The notes under the pieces: model-generated
Databases searched by the model: none
What the model saw: only the letters and a program-made list of their open reading frames with translations
What the model was told of the DNA's origin: nothing
Source: Amycolatopsis circi
GTDB taxonomy: Bacteria; Actinomycetota; Actinomycetes; Mycobacteriales; Pseudonocardiaceae
Assembly: GCF_003385235.1 (NCBI RefSeq)
Contig: NZ_PQIA01000011.1
Coordinates: 1 to 64,000 of the forward strand
Direction of reading: 5' to 3'
Length of the DNA stretch: 64,000 nt
In this document: positions 27,606 through 35,247 of the stretch, one piece after another
Layout: each line of letters opens with the position of its first letter
Position numbering within the stretch: the first letter of the stretch is position 1
Position numbers and translations under genes: made by a program

Positions 27606-28274
27606 TCACTCCCCGTCGTCGATTACCTGCAACCACTCGGCATCCGGAGCCTCGCGGAAGAACACTTCGCCCGGCTCCGCGTCCAGCAGCTCGACCACCT
27701 CCGGATACAGCTGCGCCACGTGCCCGAGCTCCAGCGTGTCAACCTCGACCTCGGTCTGCTCGTCCGGGTCCGGCACCTCGAAGCCGACGAACATCCACCT
27801 GCCGTCGTCTTCCCGACTGACGTAACGCACGCTGCGCGCCGGAGCGTCCGCCGCGGTGCTGATCTCCATCAGCCCGAGGCTGAGGTTCGCCTCGTCCATC
27901 GGCGATCCGGGATGCGGCCAGTCGGCGACGCGGGCGGCCCGGCGCTCGGAAGCCTCTTCGTCATCGAGCGGATCGGTCGGCGAAAGCAGCTCCCAGGTCG
28001 CGGTTTCCGCGTCCCAGTTCGCGCCCATCCCGGCTGGCAGCCCCGCCAGCGCCGTCAACTGCGGCACCATCTCGACGGTGTCGTGCAGGCACACCGTGGC
28101 GTACAGCTCGTGGTTGCGTTCCGAGTCGCCGCCGAGCTTGGAGCCGTCGCTGACCAGCCAGTCGTCCTCTTCGTCCAGAAGCACGTATTCGAGCCGCTCT
28201 GGATGCTCGATCAAGCTCTGCGCGAAGATCACCGCTGAATGCGGATCCTGCCGCATGAGCCATTCCTCGGACAT
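27606..28274 (-). CDS. Hypothetical protein, first of two tandem paralogues (possible DUF2185/Imm33-like domain)
   Basis: A 222-residue acidic protein. The start is MSEEWLMRQDP, with GGGAG upstream. N-terminal features are DDWLVSDGSKLGGD and GLPAGMGANWDAE; the C-terminal half has RWMFVGFEVPDPDEQTE and LGHVAQLYPEVVELLD. It is co-transcribed with its paralogue. The tandem copy and DUF2185-like pattern would fit polymorphic-toxin immunity proteins, but no toxin gene is nearby, so this stays a guess. Confidence 0.75.
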   Translation of the reverse strand: MSEEWLMRQDPHSAVIFAQSLIEHPERLEYVLLDEEDDWLVSDGSKLGGDSERNHELYATVCLHDTVEMVPQLTALAGLPAGMGANWDAETATWELLSPTDPLDDEEASERRAARVADWPHPGSPMDEANLSLGLMEISTAADAPARSVRYVSREDDGRWMFVGFEVPDPDEQTEVEVDTLELGHVAQLYPEVVELLDAEPGEVFFREAPDAEWLQVIDDGE

Positions 28275-28388
28275 GCCCGCTCCCCACCTCGCGTCTGACT
28301 GCGGGCCCATCCCACCAGACCCGTCCGCTCAGGTGCACAGCGCGTCTCCGGCAGGAAATTCCACATCCGTTGGATTACGCTCGACGGC

Positions 28389-28766
28389 ATGGTGCTGCCA
28401 GAACGTCTCGCCCGGTTCAACCGCGTGGTCACCAACCGGGTGACGAAACCCTTCGCCGACAAGCTGCCCGGATTCGGGGTGGTCGTGCACCGCGGACGGA
28501 AGTCCGGCCGCGAGTTCCGCACCCCGCTGAACATCTTCCGCACCGACGACGGATTCGTCGTCGCGCTCACCTACGGGCCGGACGCCGACTGGGTCCGCAA
28601 CGTCCGCGCCGCGGGCGAGGCGGAGGTGCTCACACGCGGCCGTAAATACCGCGTGCGTGATCCGCAACTCGTGCATGATGAATCGCGCCTGCCGATGCCG
28701 CCCGGGGTGCGGCAGTTCCTTGGACTGGTCGGCGTCACGGATTTCCTTGTGCTTAAACGAGAATAA
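28389..28766 (+). CDS. Deazaflavin (F420)-dependent nitroreductase-family protein
   Basis: A 125-residue Ddn-like protein (split beta-barrel fold). The family pattern is visible: VVVHRGRKSGREFRTPLNIF, then GFVVALTYGPDADWVRNVRAAGEAEV. Members bind F420 and reduce quinones or nitro compounds at the membrane. The F420 dependence is inferred from the family. The GNAT gene starts 9 bases downstream, so the two are probably one transcript. Confidence 0.88.
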   Translation: MVLPERLARFNRVVTNRVTKPFADKLPGFGVVVHRGRKSGREFRTPLNIFRTDDGFVVALTYGPDADWVRNVRAAGEAEVLTRGRKYRVRDPQLVHDESRLPMPPGVRQFLGLVGVTDFLVLKRE

Positions 28767-28774
28767 GGGGCCAG

Positions 28775-29305
28775 ATGCTCACGGGGAAGCTAGTGCGGCT
28801 GCGGGCGATCGAGCCGTCGGACGCCGAATCGTTTTACCGGTGGATCCACGACCCGGAGGTGGGCCGGTACATGACCGGCGACCATCCGCGGTCGCTCGCG
28901 CAGTTGCGCAAGTGGGGCGACGAACGCCCGGTGAACAAGTACGAGAATGTCGCGCTCGGCATCGAATCCCTCGAAACGGGCAAGCTGATCGGTGCCGTCG
29001 ACCTGCGGGACGCCCGCCCAGAGATCGGCCGCGCCGAGCTGGACATCTACATCGGCGAGACCGACCACTGGGACGGCGGATACGGCACCGAGGCGCTGAA
29101 ACTCATGTGCCGCTACGGGTTCAACGTGATGCGGCTGCACCTGATCGCGCTCTGGGTGGTCGCCGAGAACGAGCGCGCGCGGCACGTCTACCGCAAGGTC
29201 GGGTTCGTGGAGGACGGCAGGCACCGCGAATGCCATCGCGGGCCCGACGGCCAGTACCACGACATGTACCTGATGAGCCTGCTCGAGCCGGAGCTGAACG
29301 ACTGA
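28775..29305 (+). CDS. GNAT acetyltransferase, RimJ/RimL type
   Basis: A 176-residue GNAT enzyme. The RimJ/RimL-like layout is seen in LVRLRAIEPSDAESFYRWIHDPEVGRY at the N-terminus, the acetyl-CoA loop in DHWDGGYGTEALKLMCRYGF (about residues 95-115), and NERARHVYRKVGFVEDGRHRE at the C-terminus. The target, which may be a protein N-terminus, an amino group of a small molecule or an antibiotic, cannot be told. Confidence 0.88.
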   Translation: MLTGKLVRLRAIEPSDAESFYRWIHDPEVGRYMTGDHPRSLAQLRKWGDERPVNKYENVALGIESLETGKLIGAVDLRDARPEIGRAELDIYIGETDHWDGGYGTEALKLMCRYGFNVMRLHLIALWVVAENERARHVYRKVGFVEDGRHRECHRGPDGQYHDMYLMSLLEPELND

Positions 29306-29306
29306 G

Positions 29307-29582
29307 CTAGCCCCGGACCTTCCGCTTGCCGTACAGGCCGGCGGCGAGGCTTACGCCGATCGCGGCCAGCACGACCTGCGTGATGATCTCGAGCCAGTCG
29401 ATGCCCTTGGTGTCGGCGTAGCCGAGCCCGCGGGCGATCGCGGTGCCGACGAACGCGGCGACGATGCCCACGATGATCGTCAGCCAGATCGGGATCGCTT
29501 GCTTTCCAGGTGCGACCAGCTTGCCGAGCAGGCCGAGGATCAGGCCGATCACGACCGCGCTGATGATGCCGGAAACCGCCAT
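29307..29582 (-). CDS. GlsB/YeaQ/YmgE family small membrane protein
   Basis: A 91-residue protein with three transmembrane segments. The N-terminal MAVSGIISAVVIGLILGLLG and the LVAPGKQ.IP...TI.VGI motif are typical of this 'transglycosylase-associated' family. Its members are often stress-induced in actinobacteria; the biochemical role is unknown. The ATG at 29582 has an AAGGAG site. It is convergent with the GNAT gene, with stops almost touching. Confidence 0.88.
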   Translation of the reverse strand: MAVSGIISAVVIGLILGLLGKLVAPGKQAIPIWLTIIVGIVAAFVGTAIARGLGYADTKGIDWLEIITQVVLAAIGVSLAAGLYGKRKVRG

Positions 29583-29690
29583 GGCGAAAACTCCTTCTGC
29601 GATAGGACCGGGCTCGGCCGGTATAGCCCGGAACCCGGGAGGCCAAACCCGGCTTACCGCCCGCATGGGGTCACCGCCACCGGAAGCACG

Positions 29691-29728
29691 AAAAATGCCC
29701 CGGTCCGGGTGCGGAGCGGGGCATTTTT
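29691..29728 (-). terminator. Intrinsic terminator of fadE5
   Basis: AAAAATGCCCC (29691-29701) pairs with GGGGCATTTTT (29718-29728). On the minus strand a TTTTT run follows the GC stem directly, 14 bases after the acyl-CoA dehydrogenase stop. This is the most classical rho-independent terminator in the window and can work in both directions. Confidence 0.85.
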
Positions 29729-29741
29729 CCAGCCAGTGCGA

Positions 29742-31586
29742 TCAGAACGCGGCTTCGTCGATCTCCATGAGGGCGTTGTCCGCGGCCTCCACGATGGCGC
29801 GGCGCGAGGTCAGCTCCGGCAGCACGCTCTTCGCGAAGAACGACGCCACCGCCAGCTTGCCCTCGTAGAACGGCTTGTCCTTGGCCGACGCGCCGTTGTC
29901 GAGCTTGGCCAGCGCGACCTCGGCTCCCTGCAGCAGCTTCCAGCCGACCAGCAGGTCGCCGACCGACATCAGCAGCCGCACGGTGTGCTGGCCGACCTTG
30001 TTGATGTTCTGCGGGTCTTCCTGCGACGAGGTCAGGTAGCCGATCAGCGAGCCCAGCATGCCCTGGGTGTCCTCGAGCGCCTGCTTGAGCAGCGCACGCT
30101 CGTTCTTGAGCCGGCCGTTGCCCGCCTCCGACTCGATGAACTTGGTGATCTCGCCCGCCACGTACGCGAGCGCCTGGCCCTTGTCGCGGACGATCTTCCG
30201 GAAGAAGAAGTCCAGCGACTGGATGGCCGTGGTGCCCTCGTACAGCGAGTCGATCTTCGCGTCGCGGATATACTGCTCGATCGGGTAGTCCTGCAGGAAG
30301 CCGGAACCGCCGAGCGTCTGCAGCGACTGCACGAGCTGCTCGGTGGCGCGCTCGGAGCCGACGCCCTTGACGATCGGCAGCAGCAGGTCGTTGACGCTGT
30401 GCGCCAGCTTCAGGCCCGCTTCGTCGCCTTCGCCGGTCCACAGCTGGTCCTGGAACGAAGCGGTGTACAGGTAGATCGCGCGCAGGCCCTCGGCGTACGC
30501 CTTCTGCAGCATCAGCGAACGACGCACGTCGGGGTGGTGCGTGATCGTGACGCGCGGCGCGGCCTTGTTCAGCATGTTCGGCAGGTCAGCGCCCTGCACG
30601 CGCTCCTTGGCGTACTCCAGCGCGTTCAGGTAGCCCGTGGACAGCGTGGCGATCGCCTTGGTGCCGACCATCATCCGGGCGTACTCGATGACCTGGAACA
30701 TCTGCGCGATGCCGTCGTGCACCTCGCCGAGCAGCCAGCCCTTGGCCGGGGTGCCGTGCTGGCCGAACGTCAGCTCGCACGTGGTGGACACCTTGATGCC
30801 CATCTTGTGCTCGATGTTGGTGACGTAGGCGCCGTTGCGCTCGCCCAGCTCGCCGGTCTTCGAGTCGAAGTGGAACTTCGGGACCAGGAACAGCGAGAGG
30901 CCCTTGGTGCCCGGCTTGGTCTCGATGCCGGGACCCTCGGGACGGGCCAGCACCAGGTGCATGATGTTCTCGACCATGTCGTTCTCGGCCGAGGTGATGA
31001 ACCGCTTCACGCCGTCGATGTGCCAGGAGCCGTCCTCCTGCTTGACCGCCTTGGTGCGGCCCGCGCCCACGTCCGAACCGGCGTCCGGCTCGGTGAGCAC
31101 CATGGTCGCTCCCCAGCCGCGGTCGATCATCAGCTGAGCCCAGTGCTTCTGCTCTTCGGTGCCGTTCTTGTCCACGATCATGGCGAAGTTCGGGCCCGCC
31201 AGGTACATGAACAGCGGGGCGTTCGCGCCGAGGATCAGCTCGGCCGCGGCCCACTGCACCGTCGGGGGGAGGCCGAAGCCGCCCAGGTCGTTGGTGAGAC
31301 CGAGACGCCACCATTCGCCGTCCATGAGCGCCTTGTAGCTCTTCTTGAACGACTCGGGGATCGTCACGCTGAACGTCTTGGGGTCATACACCGGCGGGTT
31401 GCGGTCCGCGTCGGCGTAGGACTCGGCGAGCGGGCCGGTGGCGAGCTTGTTCAGCTCCGACAAGACGCCGCGGGCGGTCTCCTCGTCCGACTCGGCGAGC
31501 ACGCCCTTGCCGAGCCGTTCCTGCACGCCGAGTACCTCGAAGAGGTTGAACTCCAGGTCTCGGACGTTGCTCTTGTAGTGGCCCAT
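29742..31586 (-). CDS. fadE5: Acyl-CoA dehydrogenase, FadE5 type
   Basis: A 614-residue flavoprotein matching mycobacterial FadE5 in length and N-terminus ([20 protein letters not shown]). The family catalyses the first beta-oxidation step, oxidising acyl-CoA to trans-2-enoyl-CoA with FAD; M. tuberculosis FadE5 accepts broad chain lengths. Middle-domain motifs are [19 protein letters not shown] and [15 protein letters not shown]. The C-terminal helical part has [20 protein letters not shown], then [14 protein letters not shown], followed by an extra C-terminal domain of about 130 residues usual for this subfamily. Two TTAC-N6-GTAA sites precede it, pointing to regulation by a fatty-acid-responsive TetR protein. 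Confidence 0.93.
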   Translation of the reverse strand: MGHYKSNVRDLEFNLFEVLGVQERLGKGVLAESDEETARGVLSELNKLATGPLAESYADADRNPPVYDPKTFSVTIPESFKKSYKALMDGEWWRLGLTNDLGGFGLPPTVQWAAAELILGANAPLFMYLAGPNFAMIVDKNGTEEQKHWAQLMIDRGWGATMVLTEPDAGSDVGAGRTKAVKQEDGSWHIDGVKRFITSAENDMVENIMHLVLARPEGPGIETKPGTKGLSLFLVPKFHFDSKTGELGERNGAYVTNIEHKMGIKVSTTCELTFGQHGTPAKGWLLGEVHDGIAQMFQVIEYARMMVGTKAIATLSTGYLNALEYAKERVQGADLPNMLNKAAPRVTITHHPDVRRSLMLQKAYAEGLRAIYLYTASFQDQLWTGEGDEAGLKLAHSVNDLLLPIVKGVGSERATEQLVQSLQTLGGSGFLQDYPIEQYIRDAKIDSLYEGTTAIQSLDFFFRKIVRDKGQALAYVAGEITKFIESEAGNGRLKNERALLKQALEDTQGMLGSLIGYLTSSQEDPQNINKVGQHTVRLLMSVGDLLVGWKLLQGAEVALAKLDNGASAKDKPFYEGKLAVASFFAKSVLPELTSRRAIVEAADNALMEIDEAAF

Positions 31587-31634
31587 GTCGTCACTCCGTG
31601 TCGTGTTCGGCTTTCCGGCCGGGCACTGGCTCCC

Positions 31635-31672
31635 TTACTCGCCGGTAACATCAGGATATTACCTACCAGTAA
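31635..31672. promoter_or_regulatory. Tandem TTAC-N6-GTAA operator candidates upstream of fadE5
   Basis: Two copies of TTAC-N6-GTAA start 24 bases apart (31635-31648 and 31659-31672) within the 157-bp gap upstream of fadE5. Each is a short palindrome. Together they form an AT-rich block in otherwise GC-rich DNA. Spacing near two helical turns suggests paired dimers of a TetR-type fatty-acid regulator; the regulator is not in the window. Confidence 0.6.
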
Positions 31673-31743
31673 CCAGAGCAAGCGAATCCGCCCTTCCAGG
31701 GGCGGCAATTCGCTCGGAACAACGGATCGACCAGCGGCCGGCC

Positions 31744-32532
31744 TCACCGCGTGCTGCGCGCCACGGCCTGTTGCACCGCCGGGGGACCGGCGCTGTCGTC
31801 GAGCTGCGGGACCAGGATGCCGCTGCGGAACGCGATGGTCACCGCGTGTGTCCGGTCGCGCGCGGAGAGCTTGCGGAGAATGCTCTTCACGTGGGTCCGC
31901 ACGGTTTCCACGGACAGGAAGAGCAGCTTCGCGATCCCGGAGTTCTCCAGCCCTTCGGCGACGAGCTGCAGGACCTGGTACTCGCGCCGGGAAAGCGGCA
32001 TGGCGCCCTTGGGCTGCACGAGCTGACCGTCGACCGGAGCGGCTCTTGGCGACGGCTCGCGTTTGGGCCGTGCGGTGAGCGCGGACAGCGCCGGGTCGAT
32101 GTAGCGCCGGTCGTGGTGCGCGCGCCGGACCGCCTCGGCGAGCCGCCGGGAATCGACCGCGCGCGGCACGATGGCGTGCGCGCCCGCGCCGATGGCCGCG
32201 GCGAGGTACTGCTGGGTGCGATTGGTGTCGCGCACGAGGGTGACCAGCACGAGTGCCGGGTCGCCCGCGTTAAGCAGCTTCGCGAGATGGCAGTTGGGGT
32301 CGAGCGCGGAGTCGAGGATCACGACGTCCGGGCGGACCTGCTCGCACAACTGCATCGCCGCGTGATGGCTCGCCGCCTGACCGGACCAGTGCAGGCCCAG
32401 CGTGCGGTGCACCATCGCCGCGATGCCCTCGCGGAAAATCGGGATGGGGTCGACGACCGCGACTCCCAGGCTTCGACCGCCGGCTGGCTGACCAGCCGAC
32501 ATGGGCGTTCGGTGGGGCTCGATGCCACGCAT
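31744..32532 (-). CDS. LuxR/NarL-type response regulator with atypical receiver
   Basis: A 262-residue protein. The N-terminal receiver-like domain (about 20-140) has VAVVDPIPIFREG and VVILDSALDPN. The usual Asp pair is reduced to one and the conserved Lys is replaced in VPRAV, so phosphorylation is doubtful. A linker leads to a LuxR helix-turn-helix at about 195-250 (PLSRREYQVLQLVAEGLENS, then VETVRTHVKSILRKL). No histidine kinase is adjacent. The start is set by GGAGG 9 bases before the ATG at 32532; longer reading through the upstream gap is spurious. An alternative ATG lies at 32502. Confidence 0.85.
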   Translation of the reverse strand: MRGIEPHRTPMSAGQPAGGRSLGVAVVDPIPIFREGIAAMVHRTLGLHWSGQAASHHAAMQLCEQVRPDVVILDSALDPNCHLAKLLNAGDPALVLVTLVRDTNRTQQYLAAAIGAGAHAIVPRAVDSRRLAEAVRRAHHDRRYIDPALSALTARPKREPSPRAAPVDGQLVQPKGAMPLSRREYQVLQLVAEGLENSGIAKLLFLSVETVRTHVKSILRKLSARDRTHAVTIAFRSGILVPQLDDSAGPPAVQQAVARSTR

Positions 32533-32777
32533 CTCGGGCCTCCGTCCTCGAGGTCGCTCCCGGTGACCGGCACGCCCCCTCGGCGTGCCCGCCGGTCCCC
32601 CCTGCCGGAACCGGCCGGGAACGACACCTTGTCCCTGGTTCGACTCCGCCGAGAGCAGCTTGTGACGCGGTTTCCCCCTCTTGGCCGTAACGGCCGGTCG
32701 CAGCAAACTCTCAGTAGAAAATCGGCCCTGGGGTGCGGGTGAACGGCGCAGCGAGGGTCCGCCCACCTGGGTTAGCT

Positions 32778-33356
32778 CTACTGAGGGTTTAACTGCTCGG
32801 GTGAATCTCCGATGACCGCCCGTGCCCGCAGCCGGCCGAACTCGCCAGCGAGGGTTTTCGGGGTCCAGTGCGCGTTCAAACCGCTTGGATTGGGCAGGAG
32901 CCAGACCTCCGTTGTCCCAATTGTCCGGTCCTGTGGCCCGACGGCGGCACGGCGATCGCCGAACGCGACGCGGTAGGCGGTGATTCCGACCACTGCCAGC
33001 CAGCGCGGACGGTACTTCTCGACCTTCTTGGTCAGGATCTCGCCGCCTTCGCGGAGTTCGTCGTCGGACAGCTCGTCGGCGCGGGCGGTGGTCCGGGCTA
33101 CGACGTTGGTGATGCCCAGGCCCAGGTCGAGGAGCTGGTCTTGTTCGCTCGGGTCCAGCTGGCGCGGGGTGAACCCGCTGGCGTGGAGGGCGGGCCAGAA
33201 GCGGTTGCCGGGGCGGGCGAAGTGCAGGCCGAGCGCGCCGGAGTAGAGGCCGGGGTTGATGCCGCAGAACAGCACGTTCAGGTTGGGGGCCAGTACGTCC
33301 GGGATGGTGGCCCCGTGCGCGGCGGCTTGTTCGGCCTTGGTGGGTTTCGCGGGCAT
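32778..33356 (-). CDS. mug: G/U (T) mismatch-specific DNA glycosylase (MUG family)
   Basis: A 192-residue uracil-DNA glycosylase-superfamily enzyme that removes U or T mispaired with G and starts base excision repair. The active-site motif VLFCGINPGLYSG is at about residues 29-41 (GINPGL, MUG type, with Asn). The DNA-intercalation motif NPSGLNAHW lies at about 150-158. ATG at 33356 is chosen over one ten codons upstream. It is divergent from the methyltransferase remnant with only 28 bases between starts. Confidence 0.9.
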   Translation of the reverse strand: MPAKPTKAEQAAAHGATIPDVLAPNLNVLFCGINPGLYSGALGLHFARPGNRFWPALHASGFTPRQLDPSEQDQLLDLGLGITNVVARTTARADELSDDELREGGEILTKKVEKYRPRWLAVVGITAYRVAFGDRRAAVGPQDRTIGTTEVWLLPNPSGLNAHWTPKTLAGEFGRLRARAVIGDSPEQLNPQ

Positions 33357-33384
33357 GGGTCCAGTTTCCGGCACGCTGGGAGGC

Positions 33385-34024
33385 ATGAGCGTGACGCCCG
33401 ACGGCTGCCCGGTCGACCTGTACCTGGAGCTGCCCGCCGCTGGCGAGCCGGAGGTGATTCACGGGGCCGATCCCGGCGGGCGCCGCGGTGCTCGAACTCG
33501 GCTGCGGGTCCGGGCGCGTGACGCATCCGCTGCTCGCGCTGGGACATCCGGTGGTGGCGGTCGATGAATCGGCGGAGATGCTCGCGCACGTCCGGGGCGC
33601 GGAGACCGTGTGCGCGCGGATCGACGAGCTGCGGCTGGACCGGCGGTTCCCGGTCGTCGTGCTGGGCAGCCAGTTGGTCAACGGGCCGGACCGGCAGTCG
33701 CTGCTGGCGGCGGCGCGGCGACACCTGGCTCCTGGCGGACAGCTGCTGGTCGAATGGCATCCGCCCGCCTGGTTCGACCAGGTCTCCGATGGTTCCGGCG
33801 GCCAGCTCGGCGACGTGCGCATCGCCCTTGAAGACGTTCGCCGCGACGGAGACCAGCTCTCCGCCACCGTTCGCTACTCCCTCGGCGACCGGACCTGGAA
33901 ACAGCCCTTCACCTGCGAAAACTTCTCCCTCGAACCCGCGCTCGACCAGGCCGGGCTGAGGTTCGATCGCTGGGTTGCCGATGAGCGGGACTGGTTCTCC
34001 GCACGATCTCCCGACGCGGGGTAG
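33385..34024 (+). pseudogene. Class I SAM methyltransferase gene with an apparent frameshift
   Basis: The first 27 codons from ATG 33385 (MSVTPDGCPVDLYLELPAAG, then EPEVIHG) match the start of small class I methyltransferases. The next family block, PAGAAVLELGCGSGRVTHPL (SAM motif I, E-GCG-G), continues in a different frame to the stop at 34024. Deleting one G from the GGGG run at 33463-33466 joins them as VIHGPIPAGAAVLELGCG. Later motifs are present: VVAVDESAEML, and PGGQLLVEWHPP. So either the gene is broken or the base is a sequencing error. Initiation at GTG 33488 would give a 178-residue protein lacking the N-terminal helices. Confidence 0.8.
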
Positions 34025-34090
34025 CCAACGCGGCGCCCTGATCGGTAGCCTGTGTGATCTCTCGCACAACGGCGTCGATGAGGAGAGCAC

Positions 34091-34267
34091 ATGCAACTGT
34101 GGCTAGTGCTCGGCTTGGTAGCACTGATCATCGCCATAGCTTCGCTGATCGTGATCCTGGAAGACCGCCGCGCGGCACGCCAAGCCGCGATCGCGAGACG
34201 AGCCCGGTTAGCGCGTCTTGGCGAGGTCGATCCGCTCGCTCCGGGCAGGCTCCACGCGGAGGGTTGA
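34091..34267 (+). CDS. Small single-pass membrane protein (58 aa)
   Basis: A short reading frame with a good GAGGAGA ribosome-binding site 5 bases before ATG. It encodes one hydrophobic helix (residues 3-22, LWLVLGLVALIIAIASLIVI) followed by a basic stretch (EDRRAARQAAIARRARLARL). Such small membrane proteins are common but unassigned. It overlaps the end of the VanZ gene by 60 bases on the opposite strand, which lowers confidence. Confidence 0.5.
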   Translation: MQLWLVLGLVALIIAIASLIVILEDRRAARQAAIARRARLARLGEVDPLAPGRLHAEG

Positions 34268-34849
34268 AGAGATCGGACCGAGAGCGAGCAGCAGCGCTCC
34301 GGCCAGCCAGCCGAGCCCGGCCCCGAAGGTGTTGGTCATGAGGTCGTCGACGTCGAAGATCCGGTAGGCGAACGGCGCGGTCCCGAAGTTCGCGGTGAGC
34401 TGGGTGATCTCGACGGCCAGTGAGGCCGCGAAGCCGATCGCCACCGCGCCCACCAGGCCGCGGCGCCACAGCACCCGGGCGAAGAAACCGAGCGGTACGA
34501 ACAAGAGCACGTTCATCGCGGCCTGCTGGAAGGTCTGCGTGGTGAACCAGTCCGCCGCCGAAAGGCCGTGTTTCACCAGCTCGGTGTGGATGTCCGCGAT
34601 CCACTGGAACGGCTCCAGCTGCACGGTCTGCTCCAGCCGGCGGCTGTTCGGGCCGGGCAGCGGCAGGAAGACGACCGCCAGCGCCATGCACGCGTAGAAC
34701 ACGACCGCCGCCGTGGTCACCAGGCCGCGCAGCCGCAGGCGACCGTGGCGCGCGAACTGGAGTACGAGCTGCGGGATCAGGATCGTCGCCCATACGGCGA
34801 GGAACCCGATGAACCCGTACTGCAGGGCGGTGACCTGTGCGTTCGTCAT
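34208..34849 (-). CDS. VanZ-family membrane protein
   Basis: A 213-residue protein with four to five transmembrane helices. The VanZ core is visible: NVLLFVPLGFFARVLWRR, SLAVEITQL, FDVDDLMTNTFGAGLGWLAG. VanZ relatives affect teicoplanin susceptibility or envelope properties through unknown chemistry, and this one is not in a vancomycin cluster. The start MTNAQVTALQYGF at 34849 has a poor ribosome-binding site, so the exact N-terminus is uncertain; an ATG at 34906 would add 19 residues. Confidence 0.82.
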   Translation of the reverse strand: MTNAQVTALQYGFIGFLAVWATILIPQLVLQFARHGRLRLRGLVTTAAVVFYACMALAVVFLPLPGPNSRRLEQTVQLEPFQWIADIHTELVKHGLSAADWFTTQTFQQAAMNVLLFVPLGFFARVLWRRGLVGAVAIGFAASLAVEITQLTANFGTAPFAYRIFDVDDLMTNTFGAGLGWLAGALLLALGPISSTLRVEPARSERIDLAKTR

Positions 34850-34952
34850 ACCGAGAACGGTATTGAGCTTGCGGGGCGGGCACTTCGGTCGAAGAGCCCG
34901 AGGCACTGGGCCGGGGATCGGCCAGATGGCCGAGTGCTCGCCGACCGATCGG

Positions 34953-35078
34953 TCAGCGCTCCCGCGAGGGCGGTTCGTCGTCTCGTTCCGCCCGCTCAGA
35001 GCGCCAGGCCGCGAAGACGGTGCCAGCGATCAGCAAGAGCACCACCGCGAGCGTGAGCACGACGAGCTTCAGTTCCAT
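34953..35078 (-). CDS. Very small single-pass membrane protein (41 aa)
   Basis: MELKLVVLTLAVVLLLIAGT continues as a single hydrophobic helix to about residue 24, then a charged tail rich in Arg/Glu/Asp (WRSERAERDDEPPSRER). A strong GAGGGGGA site lies just before the ATG. No family is recognised. It is divergent from the 5'-nucleotidase gene. Confidence 0.55.
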   Translation of the reverse strand: MELKLVVLTLAVVLLLIAGTVFAAWRSERAERDDEPPSRER

Positions 35079-35247
35079 TTGTCCCCCTCGGCACCTAACG
35101 CGCAGATCGGTGCGGCGCGGCCGAACGTTACCGAAACTTTCACCCTCCACCGACCGTTCTGCCCTGTTCAGGACCGTCCGATTTGGGCAGACTGCTTCGC
35201 CGGGCGTCCGCATCAGGGGTCAAGCGGGCGCGAACACCGGAGGAAAC

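Noticed and set aside
29499-32078. 859-codon plus-strand open frame
   Set aside because: It runs antisense through fadE5 and neighbouring genes, with low-complexity Arg/Leu/Val sequence and no motif.
32710-32785. Inverted CTCAGTAGA / TCTACTGAG pair around a 58-base spacer
   Set aside because: Only 9 bp with a long spacer near the glycosylase stop codon; too weak to call a regulatory or mobile feature.
32533-33867. Upstream extension of the LuxR regulator frame
   Set aside because: The added sequence overlaps the mismatch glycosylase gene and is Arg/Pro-rich; the ATG at 32532 has a good ribosome-binding site.
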